The translations under genes and the position numbers were made by a program. This document shows, one piece after another, positions 33,227 through 42,703 of a DNA stretch of 64,000 bases (the first letter of the stretch is position 1; every line of letters begins with the position of its first letter). Below the pieces are notes generated by a model. That model was not told the DNA's origin. It saw only the letters and a program-made list of their open reading frames with translations, and searched no databases. Origin of the DNA: Lacibacter sp. H375 (GTDB lineage Bacteria > Bacteroidota > Bacteroidia > Chitinophagales > Chitinophagaceae); contig NZ_JBBKTT010000001.1 of NCBI RefSeq assembly GCF_037892425.1, positions 4,154,001 through 4,218,000 of the forward strand, written 5' to 3'.

Positions 33227-34861
33227 TTACTGTTGCTTTTGGTCAAAAGTAAGTCTTATTCCCGCAAGTAGATTAAATCCAACCACCTGGTAATTATTCC
33301 AGCGCTGGTAGGTATTGTTGAAGATATTATTGAACTGGCCCCATACACTGATCAGCGGGTGAACTTTAAATTCCATCCCGGCATTCAGATCAAATACTCC
33401 ACGCAGGCGCTCGCTGCTTTCGCTCAAATCTTTCCGGTATACCGCCCCCTGCCATGAAAGCAGATCTGCCTTCACCATGATCTTTTTACTCGGCTGCCAG
33501 CGAAGTGCCGCACTCAATTCTATAGGTACAAAATGCCAAGGTCTTTTTTCGTCCTGCTGGTTGAGGAAATTATAAATATCCATTTTAGCGCTGGCATTAA
33601 ACTGATCCTGCAATACAAAACCTATTTCACCCTGTGTATGCAATACCTGCAGTTTTCCTTCACGCAGTACCTGAAACAAACCGGGCTGTATGTGATTACT
33701 AAACAATGGAATACTCATGTATTCCAGGAAACCTGTTTGCACACGGTAGTTGAATGAATTTGCAAGTGTTCCTTTGAAACCACCATAAAGTTCTGTAATG
33801 CGGGTATTGAACTGAGATAGCGGTTGATTGATCCACGGATTCTTTGCAACCAAGGCCTGGTAAGTATTCTTCTGCACATAACCTGTCCAACCACCTGTCA
33901 GGATGATTTTCTTTTCCTGAAGATGAATGTCAACCAATACATCGGGCAATACATTCAGTTTACCCTGATCCCATGTTGGGCGTATACCTCCTTTAATAAA
34001 CAGCCTCGATGTTTTGAGCATAGCTGCTGCATTAAGGAAAAACACATTATTTGTGTAAGTTTCCCCGCCTGTTGGTGTAAACGTTGTAAGATCAAAATTT
34101 CCACGTACAAGCAAGCCAAAGCTGTTTCCAAATCTTACTTCCACTGGAAGATCAAGCACACCGTTTGTTTCGGTTGAACGTGTATCGCTGAAAACATTAA
34201 TATTAAGATCGGGATTATAGCTGATGCCGAAACGGTTAATAAATGCATTACGTACACCTGCACGTATATTGATGGTTTGATAGGGTTTCTTCAATGAATC
34301 TTCTTTCGAATTGGCAAATACTGGATCCGGACCATACAAAAAGAAGGTTTGGTTTTGATACCCTGCCTTACCATATACTTCTACGTTCTTCACAATAGAA
34401 TTGATGTTAGCAGCAAAAGAAGTATTGCTGAACCGTTGCACACGCAGCTTGCCTCTTTGTGAAAGATGATTGGCGAATAAAGTGAAGTTCGTTTTCTTTC
34501 CATCGCCCAATGTAAAACCGGCATCTACTAACGGAGTGTTGTAGTTGCCGTAGCCCACTTTTATATAGTTGCTGTTATGCGCCTGACCAGCTGAATCAAT
34601 TTGCAACGACATTGGCTTCAACCCAACCGGTTGCAGGTTAAAGTATAAATTCTGAACAGGAATGTTGTAAGCAAGATTGGGTGCGCCTGTTTCTGGAGCA
34701 GGTGGTGTGGCATTGAAATTAAGTTTCACTGCATTTTTCAACACTGGTTTAAATGCCGATACAATTTCAACAGATTGTTTCTTTGTTGTATCCTGTGCAA
34801 CAGCATAAATGCCGATGCTGCTAAATATCAATGTGAATATCGTTAATCTGCGCATGTTCAT
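33227..34861 (-). CDS. Outer-membrane beta-barrel protein of the TPR/HU operon
   Basis: 544 residues with a signal peptide (RRLTIFTLIFSSIGIYAVAQ) and an N-terminal SVEIVSAFKPVLKNAVKLNF segment. The rest is a long series of alternating amphipathic strands with a final aromatic residue pattern (NLLAGIRLTFDQKQQ) typical of outer-membrane barrels. It looks like a TonB-dependent-receptor barrel without a plug domain, since no plug motifs are visible. Ligand unknown. It lies 51 bp downstream of the TPR gene and 4 bp upstream of the HU-type gene, so the operon would span the outer membrane, periplasm and inner membrane. Confidence 0.75.
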   Translation of the reverse strand: MNMRRLTIFTLIFSSIGIYAVAQDTTKKQSVEIVSAFKPVLKNAVKLNFNATPPAPETGAPNLAYNIPVQNLYFNLQPVGLKPMSLQIDSAGQAHNSNYIKVGYGNYNTPLVDAGFTLGDGKKTNFTLFANHLSQRGKLRVQRFSNTSFAANINSIVKNVEVYGKAGYQNQTFFLYGPDPVFANSKEDSLKKPYQTINIRAGVRNAFINRFGISYNPDLNINVFSDTRSTETNGVLDLPVEVRFGNSFGLLVRGNFDLTTFTPTGGETYTNNVFFLNAAAMLKTSRLFIKGGIRPTWDQGKLNVLPDVLVDIHLQEKKIILTGGWTGYVQKNTYQALVAKNPWINQPLSQFNTRITELYGGFKGTLANSFNYRVQTGFLEYMSIPLFSNHIQPGLFQVLREGKLQVLHTQGEIGFVLQDQFNASAKMDIYNFLNQQDEKRPWHFVPIELSAALRWQPSKKIMVKADLLSWQGAVYRKDLSESSERLRGVFDLNAGMEFKVHPLISVWGQFNNIFNNTYQRWNNYQVVGFNLLAGIRLTFDQKQQ

Positions 34862-34912
34862 GTTTGTTCGTTGTTCAATCGTATCTCCTACTTCTTACGT
34901 CGTACTTTTTAT

Positions 34913-37900
34913 CTATCCTTCGATCTTCGAATTCCTTTTTTCTTCTTCAGTAACCTGTTGCAGTTTTGCCTGTGCTTCCTGCTTCAACTGCAGGTTCGTT
35001 GCATTATCAACTACACTCTGGTAAGTTGCCTTTGCATTGAAGTAATCTTTTTGTTTCAGGTAGATATCTCCGAGTAAGATGTATGATTTGGTTACCCAGA
35101 AATCATAAGAACCGCTTAGTTTGATGACATCAAATGCAGCTTTCTCAGCATTGGTGAGGCTGTTCAGATCAAATTGACATTTTGCAATTTCATATCTCGC
35201 TTCTGCTGCCCACTCTCCTTTGTTGAGATTAACCACTGCACGGTACGATTGAATAGCGAGATCGTATGTATTATTCAACTGATGGTTACGACCTGTTACA
35301 AGATTCGACAATGCCTTATCATCATTACCTGCACCTTTAGCGATCAACAGATCTTTCGCCACATCAGCAGCTTGCTTGTATTCTTTCAACTGATAATGGC
35401 AACGCAATAATCCACGCAATGCTTCCAGTCTGCTTTCATCTGTTGTGGCAACGGTACGCAGTATTTCATAATAAGGTTGTGCTTTTGCATAATCCTTTAA
35501 CTCAAAATAATATGAACGTGCAGCGATCAATGCACTCTTTTCTGCAAACTGACTGCTACCTTGTTTTGCTACATATTCATAGCCGGGCAGTGCACTCTTC
35601 CAGTCTTTACGTTGCATGTAACATTCGCTGCGGTTATAATGCGCATTCAATGCATTTGCGCCATTCGGGAAACGTGTGAGATAACTATTGATCTGTTCAA
35701 CAGCACCTGCGCAATCGTTATTTTCCAATTTCACTTCAACTGCAGCATAGGCCAATGAATCAGCTTCGCTCGCAGAAACATTTCTACCTGTTGAACGAAT
35801 GAATGCTTCGTATTCCTGTGGCCGTCCTGTTTCCACATAAATTGCACGGATATTTTCCAAAGCAAATGCTGCTTCTTCACTGTTTGGATATTGCTGTAAT
35901 AGTTTTTTGTAGTTATCTAAAGCTTCCTGGTTTTTATTCAGGTTACTATAACAAACAGCTAACTGTAACAATGCCGTTTGTTTAAAGCCTGTATTCTGCG
36001 GCGCATTGATTACATTGTTGAGGAAAGGAATAGCAGCCTGAAATTTTTCATCGGCCATATAGGTTTTTGCAATTTCCATGTTTGCATCTGGTATCAGGTT
36101 GCTGCGTGGATACAAACGTTGCAGGGTGCTCATCTGATCGATCTTTCCTTTACTGTTATTAATACCGGCAAGCATTGCCTTTTGATACAACGCATAATCT
36201 GCATTGGGCCATGAATAGTCAATTGCTTTTTGATACATGCTTAATGCAGTAGTATAACTCTTCTGCATAAAATAACAATCTGCTAAACGGATATGCGCAT
36301 CCTGATCAATTGGTGCGGAGTTAAGCGCTACACGACCAACTGCTTTTTGAAAGAATCCTTGTGCCACTACGAAATTTTCTTTGCGCAGGTAGCAATAACC
36401 CATGTTATAGTTTGCTTCTTTCACTGTTGCCTCACCCATACCCGGGCTTCCGCTTTGGAGAAACTTATCGTAGAAACGAATGGCATCATCCAATCGATCA
36501 TTACGGTAAGCGATCTCTCCTTTCCAGTAATTAGTTAATGGAAGAACAGGCGAATTGTATTTGTCTTTTAAAATTTTATCGAGCAGTTCATCGGCTTTAT
36601 TCAACTGACCATCATTGATCAATTCAGCAGCACGGCCGTACAACATACGAGGATACAATTTCTTCGTTGATTCCGATGGATCAACCAACGACTCCATTAA
36701 TGAGATCGCATCTTTGTAATTGCTTGTGCCGGTTAACAAACCAACCAATAATTCTTTTGCTTCATTACTATAAGTGCTGCGTGGATATTCGTTGAGGAAT
36801 CGTTTAAATTCGCTGATGGCAACGCCTTGGTAACCTAATTCATATGAAAGCTTTGCATAGTTGAATAACGATACTTCACGCTGTTGCTGGTTGCTGTTAT
36901 TGGCAGCGCAAAAAGCAAAAGCGTTTCTTGCATTTTCTTTCTGATTTGTTTTGAGATAAGCATCGCCCAGCATATACATTGCACTCTGGCTGAGTGAATC
37001 TTCACTGCCACTTAATTGTTTGAAACCATCAATGGCTTTATTGAGTTGATTATTCTGATAATAGCTGTAGCTGAGTTCATACAGATCCTGACGTGTTACT
37101 TTATCCGCTTTGTTTACATATTCTTCCAATAACGGAAGTGCACGTTTGTAGTCTTTCTTTTCGAAATATGCATGACCAAGCAGTTGTTTCATCTCAAGGT
37201 CATACAATATATTCGGACGCTTCACTGCTTCTTCTGCAATTTTGATCGCCTTATCTTTTTCTCCACGGAAATAATAAATAGAAGCAATATAGAAAGGAAC
37301 GATCTTACCGTACTCAGGATGGTCTTTCACTTTTTCAAAACTTCCAAGTGCTTCATTGTATTGTTTATCGTTGTACGCAAGAAAACCATAGTAATAGTTT
37401 GCATCGAGGTAATGCTTATCATCCGGCATTTGACGGATTGTGTTGAACAACGGCTTGGCCTGTGCATAACGTTTCAAATGAAAATAACTATAACCCATCC
37501 TGAATTTTGATTCAGATATCTGTTCGTTATTTAAACTGGCGATCTCTGCTTTTTCATAAAACTCCAGTGCATCTGTAAACAGTTGCTTGCGGAAGTAGTA
37601 ATTCGCTAAATGAAAACTCAATTGTTGTGTGCGTGGCATATTATGCACCACGGTAATAAACTCACGGCTCGGTTGCACTGCACGTTCATCGTTTTGCTGC
37701 AAACCGCAAGCAAGGAGATAGTAGTCGATTTCCTGCACCTGTATACCGGCATTCAGGATGGTTGAGCTTTGTACTTCCTGTTTCAACTCACGCAACAATG
37801 GCATGGCCAAACTGTACTGATCAGTTAAGAAGTACTCCTGTGCCTGTTTGAATTTTGCGTTGGGATCGTTATTTATTGCGGTAACCTGCGCATTCACTTG

Positions 37901-37954
37901 CACAGAAAAGCACAAGAGCAGGAACGAAAGAATGTAAGTAATGCGGTTGTTCAT
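34913..37954 (-). CDS. Large periplasmic tetratricopeptide-repeat protein
   Basis: 1013 residues. A signal peptide (NNRITYILSFLLLCFSVQVNAQ) precedes a nearly continuous array of TPR motifs: helix pairs with the W/L-G-Y-A-F-A-P-like pattern, for example ALEFYEKAEIASL, ALGSFEKVKDHPEYG and KDYFNAKATYQSV. I estimate more than 15 repeats. TPR arrays are protein-binding scaffolds. A minus-strand -7 box stands 65 nt upstream of the start. The ATG at 37954 was chosen over 37972 because the signal peptide begins there. First gene of the putative envelope operon. Confidence 0.88.
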   Translation of the reverse strand: MNNRITYILSFLLLCFSVQVNAQVTAINNDPNAKFKQAQEYFLTDQYSLAMPLLRELKQEVQSSTILNAGIQVQEIDYYLLACGLQQNDERAVQPSREFITVVHNMPRTQQLSFHLANYYFRKQLFTDALEFYEKAEIASLNNEQISESKFRMGYSYFHLKRYAQAKPLFNTIRQMPDDKHYLDANYYYGFLAYNDKQYNEALGSFEKVKDHPEYGKIVPFYIASIYYFRGEKDKAIKIAEEAVKRPNILYDLEMKQLLGHAYFEKKDYKRALPLLEEYVNKADKVTRQDLYELSYSYYQNNQLNKAIDGFKQLSGSEDSLSQSAMYMLGDAYLKTNQKENARNAFAFCAANNSNQQQREVSLFNYAKLSYELGYQGVAISEFKRFLNEYPRSTYSNEAKELLVGLLTGTSNYKDAISLMESLVDPSESTKKLYPRMLYGRAAELINDGQLNKADELLDKILKDKYNSPVLPLTNYWKGEIAYRNDRLDDAIRFYDKFLQSGSPGMGEATVKEANYNMGYCYLRKENFVVAQGFFQKAVGRVALNSAPIDQDAHIRLADCYFMQKSYTTALSMYQKAIDYSWPNADYALYQKAMLAGINNSKGKIDQMSTLQRLYPRSNLIPDANMEIAKTYMADEKFQAAIPFLNNVINAPQNTGFKQTALLQLAVCYSNLNKNQEALDNYKKLLQQYPNSEEAAFALENIRAIYVETGRPQEYEAFIRSTGRNVSASEADSLAYAAVEVKLENNDCAGAVEQINSYLTRFPNGANALNAHYNRSECYMQRKDWKSALPGYEYVAKQGSSQFAEKSALIAARSYYFELKDYAKAQPYYEILRTVATTDESRLEALRGLLRCHYQLKEYKQAADVAKDLLIAKGAGNDDKALSNLVTGRNHQLNNTYDLAIQSYRAVVNLNKGEWAAEARYEIAKCQFDLNSLTNAEKAAFDVIKLSGSYDFWVTKSYILLGDIYLKQKDYFNAKATYQSVVDNATNLQLKQEAQAKLQQVTEEEKRNSKIEG

Positions 37955-38018
37955 TGCCGGGTAAACGTTCATCGTTGGTAAATATTTTAACCTGTCTCTT
38001 AAAGTCCGTTCGTCGGGC

Positions 38019-38026
38019 TAAAGGTA
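38019..38026 (-). promoter_or_regulatory. -7 promoter element (TACCTTTA) of the TPR operon
   Basis: Minus-strand TAnnTTTG-type box, giving a leader of about 60 nt before ATG 37954. Confidence 0.5.
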
Positions 38027-38173
38027 AATTGTCCTTTTCCTTTCAAACACCATTCCAGATTTTTGTGGATAAAAGTTGATGTTCCGTTAATTTCGCAACC
38101 TGGAATCAATATTCTTGAAACGAACTGCAATGATATGTCCATTTTTCATTGCGGCTAAAACTACAACGGACAC

Positions 38174-38581
38174 ATGAAGAAACTCTTATCTATTAATTAC
38201 TCTGCCACTGCTTTTAACATTTCATTCTTATTATTGAGGCTTGTTTTCGGCATCAGCCTCTGTGTAAACTATGGTTATGATAAGTTGGTTCACTTTGCAG
38301 ACAGGAAAGACAGCTTTGTAAATCTCTTTGGAATCGGTAGTACGGCCACTCTTGCATTAGTTGTTTTTGCGGAGTTCTTTTGTTCCATTTTTGTGGCCAT
38401 TGGTTTATTTACACGCTTCACCGTAGTACCTATTATTGTTGCAATGAGTTATGCATTTTTTGTTTCGCACAACAGTGCATTGTTTGCAAAAGGTGAAGTG
38501 GCAGCTTTATATTTAACCGGCTTCTTTGCTATTTTGTTATGTGGCCCCGGCAAAGCCAGTGTTGATGGAATGATCAAATAA
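38174..38581 (+). CDS. DoxX family membrane protein
   Basis: 135 residues and four helices. The DoxX pattern is visible: an N-terminal LLLRLVFGISLCVNYGYDKLVHF, the VVFAEFFCSIFVAIGLFTRF segment and a C-terminal ALYLTGFFAILLCGPGKASVDGM. DoxX-like proteins are small redox-associated membrane proteins of uncertain role. Followed by thioesterase and CinA genes in the same direction. Confidence 0.88.
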   Translation: MKKLLSINYSATAFNISFLLLRLVFGISLCVNYGYDKLVHFADRKDSFVNLFGIGSTATLALVVFAEFFCSIFVAIGLFTRFTVVPIIVAMSYAFFVSHNSALFAKGEVAALYLTGFFAILLCGPGKASVDGMIK

Positions 38582-38611
38582 ATAGCGCAACCTATCTGTT
38601 GCGAAGGAACG

Positions 38612-39022
38612 ATGTTCAATAGTGAAACCAACATAAGGGTGCGATACTCTGAAACGGACCAGATGAACGTGGTATATCATGGTAATTATGCCCAGTATTT
38701 TGAAGTGGCAAGAGCCGAAGCCATCCGTGAAATGGGTATTACTTATAAAGAAATGGAAGAGATGGGAATTGTGATGCCCATTGTTGAACTGCATACCAAG
38801 TTTTTGCGACCTGCTAAGTATGACGATCTGCTAACGATCAAAACACAGTTGCGTGAATTACCCACCGATCATCGTGTTGAGTTTCATCATGAGGTGTATA
38901 ATGAAGAAGGTAAACTTTTAACCATTGGCCGTGTTGTATTGTATTTCTTAGATGCGAAAACAATGGCAAGAAGTAATATGCCGGCAGCATTAGCAAATCA
39001 TCTTCTGCCCTATTTCAAATAA
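38612..39022 (+). CDS. Acyl-CoA thioesterase, 4HBT hot-dog fold (YbgC/FadM-like)
   Basis: 136 residues. The start carries VRYSETDQMNVVYHGNYAQYFEVARAEAIREMG, the typical YbgC hot-dog sequence with the catalytic Asp in the ETDQMN-type motif. It would hydrolyse short- to medium-chain acyl-CoA or acyl-ACP thioesters in the cytoplasm. It sits 30 bp downstream of DoxX and 21 bp upstream of cinA, so co-transcription is probable. Confidence 0.93.
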   Translation: MFNSETNIRVRYSETDQMNVVYHGNYAQYFEVARAEAIREMGITYKEMEEMGIVMPIVELHTKFLRPAKYDDLLTIKTQLRELPTDHRVEFHHEVYNEEGKLLTIGRVVLYFLDAKTMARSNMPAALANHLLPYFK

Positions 39023-39043
39023 TTTAATTTCTAAATTCTCTTC

Positions 39044-40309
39044 ATGCAGAATCAACAAATCTACGCCTCCATCATTACCATTGGAGATGAATTATTAATA
39101 GGACAAACCATTGATACCAACAGTGCTTGGATGGCGCAGGAACTAAATAAAATTGGTGTGTGGGTGAAACGTCGTGTGGCAGTTGGCGATACTAGAGAAG
39201 ATATCTGGCAGGCATTGGATGAAGAATCTGCATCAGCACAAATAATTTTAATTACGGGTGGACTTGGTCCAACAGCAGATGATATTACCAAGCCTTTACT
39301 CTGCGATTATTTTGGCGGCAAAATGATCGTGAATGAAATGGTGCTTGAACATGTAACGAACATTTTTCGCCGTCTTAACCGGCCTCTCATTGACCGAAAC
39401 ATGAAACAGGCCGAAGTACCAGATGTATGTACCGTGCTCATGAACAGACGTGGCACGGCACCAGGCATGTTATTCCGTAAAAGCAACTGCATTTATATTT
39501 CAATGCCGGGCGTACCGCATGAAATGAAAGGAATTATGACCGATGAAGTATTTCCTCTGTTGAAACGTGAATTTGAAATGCCGTTTATCCTTCACCGCAC
39601 ATTGCTTACTGCCGGTGTGGGCGAATCGTTTCTCGCAGAAAAGATCAATGCATGGGAAGAAGCACTTCCAAGCGATATTAAGCTTGCTTATCTGCCAAAC
39701 TATGGTATGGTTCGTTTGCGCTTAACCGCCACCGGTACAAACAAAGAACAATTAGATGAACAACTTGACCGCCTCTTTGCTGAATTGCAAGAACAGGTAA
39801 AAGAATGGTTGATTGTTGCAGAAGATCTTCCGCTTGAACAGGCATTGGGACAATTGTTGCTGCGCAAGAAAAAGTCAATGGCAACTGCTGAAAGCTGCAG
39901 CGGTGGTTATATTGCTCATCTTATTACTGCCATTCCGGGTTCATCTGAATATTTTAAAGGAACGGTGGTAGCTTATGCATATGACGTGAAAGAGGATGTG
40001 CTGGGCGTACAACACTCAACGCTTGAAATAAAAGGCGCAGTGAGCGAAGAAACAGTTACCGAAATGTTGAACGGCCTGTTACAAAAAACAACTGCAGACT
40101 ACGGCATCGCCACAAGTGGCATCATGGGACCAGGTGGTGGGACGGAAGGAAAACCCGTTGGTACAGTATGGGTGGCTGTTGGTTCAAGAGAGAAGATGAT
40201 CGCAAAAAGATTACACTTTCGTTTTGACCGGTTAAAAAATATAGAATTAACGGCAACAAATGCTTTGCTGATGCTCTTCCAGTTTATTGAGGGAGAGACG
40301 GATAAATAA
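39044..40309 (+). CDS. cinA: CinA family protein (molybdopterin-binding/nicotinamide nucleotide amidohydrolase)
   Basis: 421 residues with two domains. The N-terminal MoCF-type domain (about 1-175) has IGDELLIGQTIDTNS and the GGLGPTADDIT motif; the linker follows. The C-terminal amidase domain (from about 255) has MATAESCSGGYIAHLITAIPGSS and TSGIMGPGGGTEGKPVGTVW. It acts in pyridine-nucleotide recycling (nicotinamide mononucleotide deamidation) and competence-related functions. Full length for the family. Confidence 0.95.
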   Translation: MQNQQIYASIITIGDELLIGQTIDTNSAWMAQELNKIGVWVKRRVAVGDTREDIWQALDEESASAQIILITGGLGPTADDITKPLLCDYFGGKMIVNEMVLEHVTNIFRRLNRPLIDRNMKQAEVPDVCTVLMNRRGTAPGMLFRKSNCIYISMPGVPHEMKGIMTDEVFPLLKREFEMPFILHRTLLTAGVGESFLAEKINAWEEALPSDIKLAYLPNYGMVRLRLTATGTNKEQLDEQLDRLFAELQEQVKEWLIVAEDLPLEQALGQLLLRKKKSMATAESCSGGYIAHLITAIPGSSEYFKGTVVAYAYDVKEDVLGVQHSTLEIKGAVSEETVTEMLNGLLQKTTADYGIATSGIMGPGGGTEGKPVGTVWVAVGSREKMIAKRLHFRFDRLKNIELTATNALLMLFQFIEGETDK

Positions 40310-40321
40310 GTCTCCAATCCT

Positions 40322-40329
40322 TACCTTTG
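40322..40329 (+). promoter_or_regulatory. -7 promoter element (TACCTTTG) upstream of the E2 gene
   Basis: Perfect box, followed by a leader of about 140 nt to ATG 40475. Confidence 0.5.
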
Positions 40330-40474
40330 ACGCCTATTAACGATTGTTTGTCCAGGTTACCGGTGCAGTTGTCAGAAAGCTGAACTCTGCATTGTGGCAC
40401 AAGTGAGTGACACAACCGGTGATGAATTGAATTCCTGTTGCTGGTCAACAAAAAAATAAAAACATCAAATTATT

Positions 40475-41824
40475 ATGGCTTTAGTTGATTTAGTAATGCC
40501 TAAGCTCGGTGAAAGTATTATGGAAGCAACCATTTTGCGTTGGCATAAGAAACCGGGTGACAGTATTAAAATGGATGAGACTGTACTTGACATTGCAACG
40601 GACAAAGTTGACAGTGAAGTGCCCAGCACGGCTGAAGGTGTGTTGAGTGAAGTGTTATTCAGCGAAAATGATGTGGTGCCTATTGGTGCTGTGATTGCAC
40701 GTATTGCAACAAACGCCGCTGAAGCTGTTGCTGCTCCGGTTGCAACTCCTCCTCAGGCTTTTGAATCAGTTGCTGAATTTGTGGAAGAAGCAATTCCCTA
40801 TCAACCGGCAGGTGCTAAAGTAAGTGCGCCAACTAATGGAATCCGTTTTTACTCGCCGCTTGTTTTGAATATTGCAGCGCAGGAAGGCATTGGCATGGCT
40901 GAATTGGAAAAAATTCCGGGTACAGGTAATGATAATCGTGTTACGAAGAAAGATATTCTTCAGTATGTAAGCACACGAAAAGGCGGAGGTACTGGTTATG
41001 CTCAGCAAGCTGCACCGAAAGAAGATGTATTGGTTGTGCCGATGAACCGAGTTGAACAACCAGCACAACATCAACCAGCTCCTGCTCCATCAATGGCGCC
41101 AACTGTTTACAGTGGTAATGTTGAGATCATTGAAATGGATCGCATGCGTAAGTTGATTGCTGATCACATGGTGAGAAGCAAACACACAAGTCCGCATGTA
41201 ACAAGCTTTACTGAAGCTGATGTGACCAATCTTGTGCAATGGCGTGATAAGATGAAGAAAGAATTTGAAAAACGTGAAGGAACGAAAATTACGTTCACTC
41301 CGTTGTTCATTGAAGCAATTGTAAAGTGTATTAAGAAATATCCGTTGATCAACAGTTCAGTTGATGGCGACCGAATAATTGTAAAGAAGGACATCAACAT
41401 TGGTATGGCGACAGCCTTACCAAGCGGCAACTTAATTGTACCCGTGATTAAGAATGCAGATCAGTTGAATCTTGTTGGCTTAACCAAACAGGTGAACAAT
41501 CTTGCTGATTCTGCACGTAACGGTAAACTGAAAGCTGATGATACAACTGGCGGCACATTTACGTTAACCAATGTTGGAACTTTTGGCAGCTTGATGGGCA
41601 CTCCTATTATTAATCAGCCACAGGTTGCAGTATTAGCAGTTGGCGCTATAAAGAAAAGACCTGTGGTGATTGAAACTCCAATGGGTGATAGTATTGCCAT
41701 CCGCCACATGATGTATTTAAGTATGAGCTACGATCATCGTATTATTGATGGCAGCCTTGGCGCTACATTCTTAACTGCGGTAGCGAATGAGTTACAGAAT
41801 TTTAATCCTGATAGAGATTTGTAA
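40475..41824 (+). CDS. 2-oxoacid dehydrogenase E2 component (dihydrolipoamide acyltransferase)
   Basis: 449 residues. The N-terminal lipoyl domain carries the lipoylated Lys44 in DIATDKVDSE. A peripheral-subunit-binding domain follows (about 125-165; FYSPLVLNIAAQEGIGMAELEKIPGTGNDNRVTKKDIL region). The catalytic acyltransferase domain ends with SMSYDHRIIDG (active-site His and Asp). It moves acyl groups from E1 to CoA. No E1 or E3 gene is adjacent, so the cognate complex (pyruvate, branched-chain or other) cannot be assigned here. A strong terminator follows. Confidence 0.94.
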   Translation: MALVDLVMPKLGESIMEATILRWHKKPGDSIKMDETVLDIATDKVDSEVPSTAEGVLSEVLFSENDVVPIGAVIARIATNAAEAVAAPVATPPQAFESVAEFVEEAIPYQPAGAKVSAPTNGIRFYSPLVLNIAAQEGIGMAELEKIPGTGNDNRVTKKDILQYVSTRKGGGTGYAQQAAPKEDVLVVPMNRVEQPAQHQPAPAPSMAPTVYSGNVEIIEMDRMRKLIADHMVRSKHTSPHVTSFTEADVTNLVQWRDKMKKEFEKREGTKITFTPLFIEAIVKCIKKYPLINSSVDGDRIIVKKDINIGMATALPSGNLIVPVIKNADQLNLVGLTKQVNNLADSARNGKLKADDTTGGTFTLTNVGTFGSLMGTPIINQPQVAVLAVGAIKKRPVVIETPMGDSIAIRHMMYLSMSYDHRIIDGSLGATFLTAVANELQNFNPDRDL

Positions 41825-41837
41825 TATATCATCATCA

Positions 41838-41870
41838 AAGAAAGCCTCCTGTTTTGCAGGAGGCTTTCTT
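41838..41870. terminator. Rho-independent terminator of the E2 gene
   Basis: Exact 14-bp arms at 41838-41851 and 41857-41870, rich in G-C at the loop end, 14 bp after the stop. An A-rich left flank and a T-rich right end make it bidirectional in form. Confidence 0.85.
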
Positions 41871-42703
41871 CGTTTTATGCATTATTTTATAATACGTTGA
41901 GTCCCGATATTGATTGCTATTTCAAGCAAGCGACTTGATACTATTTTGTATAATAAATTTTCAATGGCATTTTTTACTAAACGCTTGCATTTTTAATTTG
42001 GAGCTTGTAATTTGTGTTTCCCATTAAATCTACGTACGGTTTTATTAGGTTAATCAACAAGCCCAACTCCTTCTTGTTGGTCAATAAGAAAAACCTTGAA
42101 AAATACCCAATGAACAAGCTTTTCTAATCAGCACTCTTCCTGACTGTTTTAATATCTACCCCCTGTCAACCCTTATCTGTGCCTTGTTCTTATTCGTCCA
42201 GATGATTTTTAAAACAGGATTTTCTATTTCAAAATGATATTAAGTATTACGCATTAGTAACTGAATGCGTACCTGAAAGATTTTCCCTGACTTTTTTGTA
42301 CAAAGACAGTCTCTGATCATTCTATAAAAACCATTATACATTTTTTATAAACCTTAAAACGCACTACCCAATGCACATTAATATCTTTTTACACTACTTC
42401 TTACAGTAGCCCTCAACCGGTAAATACAACAAAACCAGTAACGTTTCAGGAGGCAATTATTAACTCAGCAATACTGAGGAAGAATGCTATTGTTTGAACT
42501 ACTGCAACAACTGCCGCCTGTTGTATACTGTTATACCCGATTTGTAAATAAATAATTTCTCACTTGCAATAAGCAAACTGAGAGAAGGATGCTTTTGCTC
42601 TCACTCAACTTGCATACTCTACCTGCAAACTGAACAGCACAGGAAGCACTCTTTCGTAAAGAAATTGTCACAAACATTTTCAAAATCATTAAAAACTAAT
42701 TTT
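41871..42703. other. Long AT-rich intergenic region upstream of the T9SS cargo gene
   Basis: About 830 bp without a convincing coding frame on either strand. It must contain the promoter of the 42704 gene, but I see no perfect TAnnTTTG box near that start. No repeat, RNA gene or mobile element was recognised. It is unusually long for this gene-dense window. Confidence 0.5.

Noticed and set aside
40475-41824. Assignment of the E2 subunit to pyruvate dehydrogenase specifically
   Set aside because: No E1 or E3 genes are adjacent and the catalytic motif is shared by several complexes.
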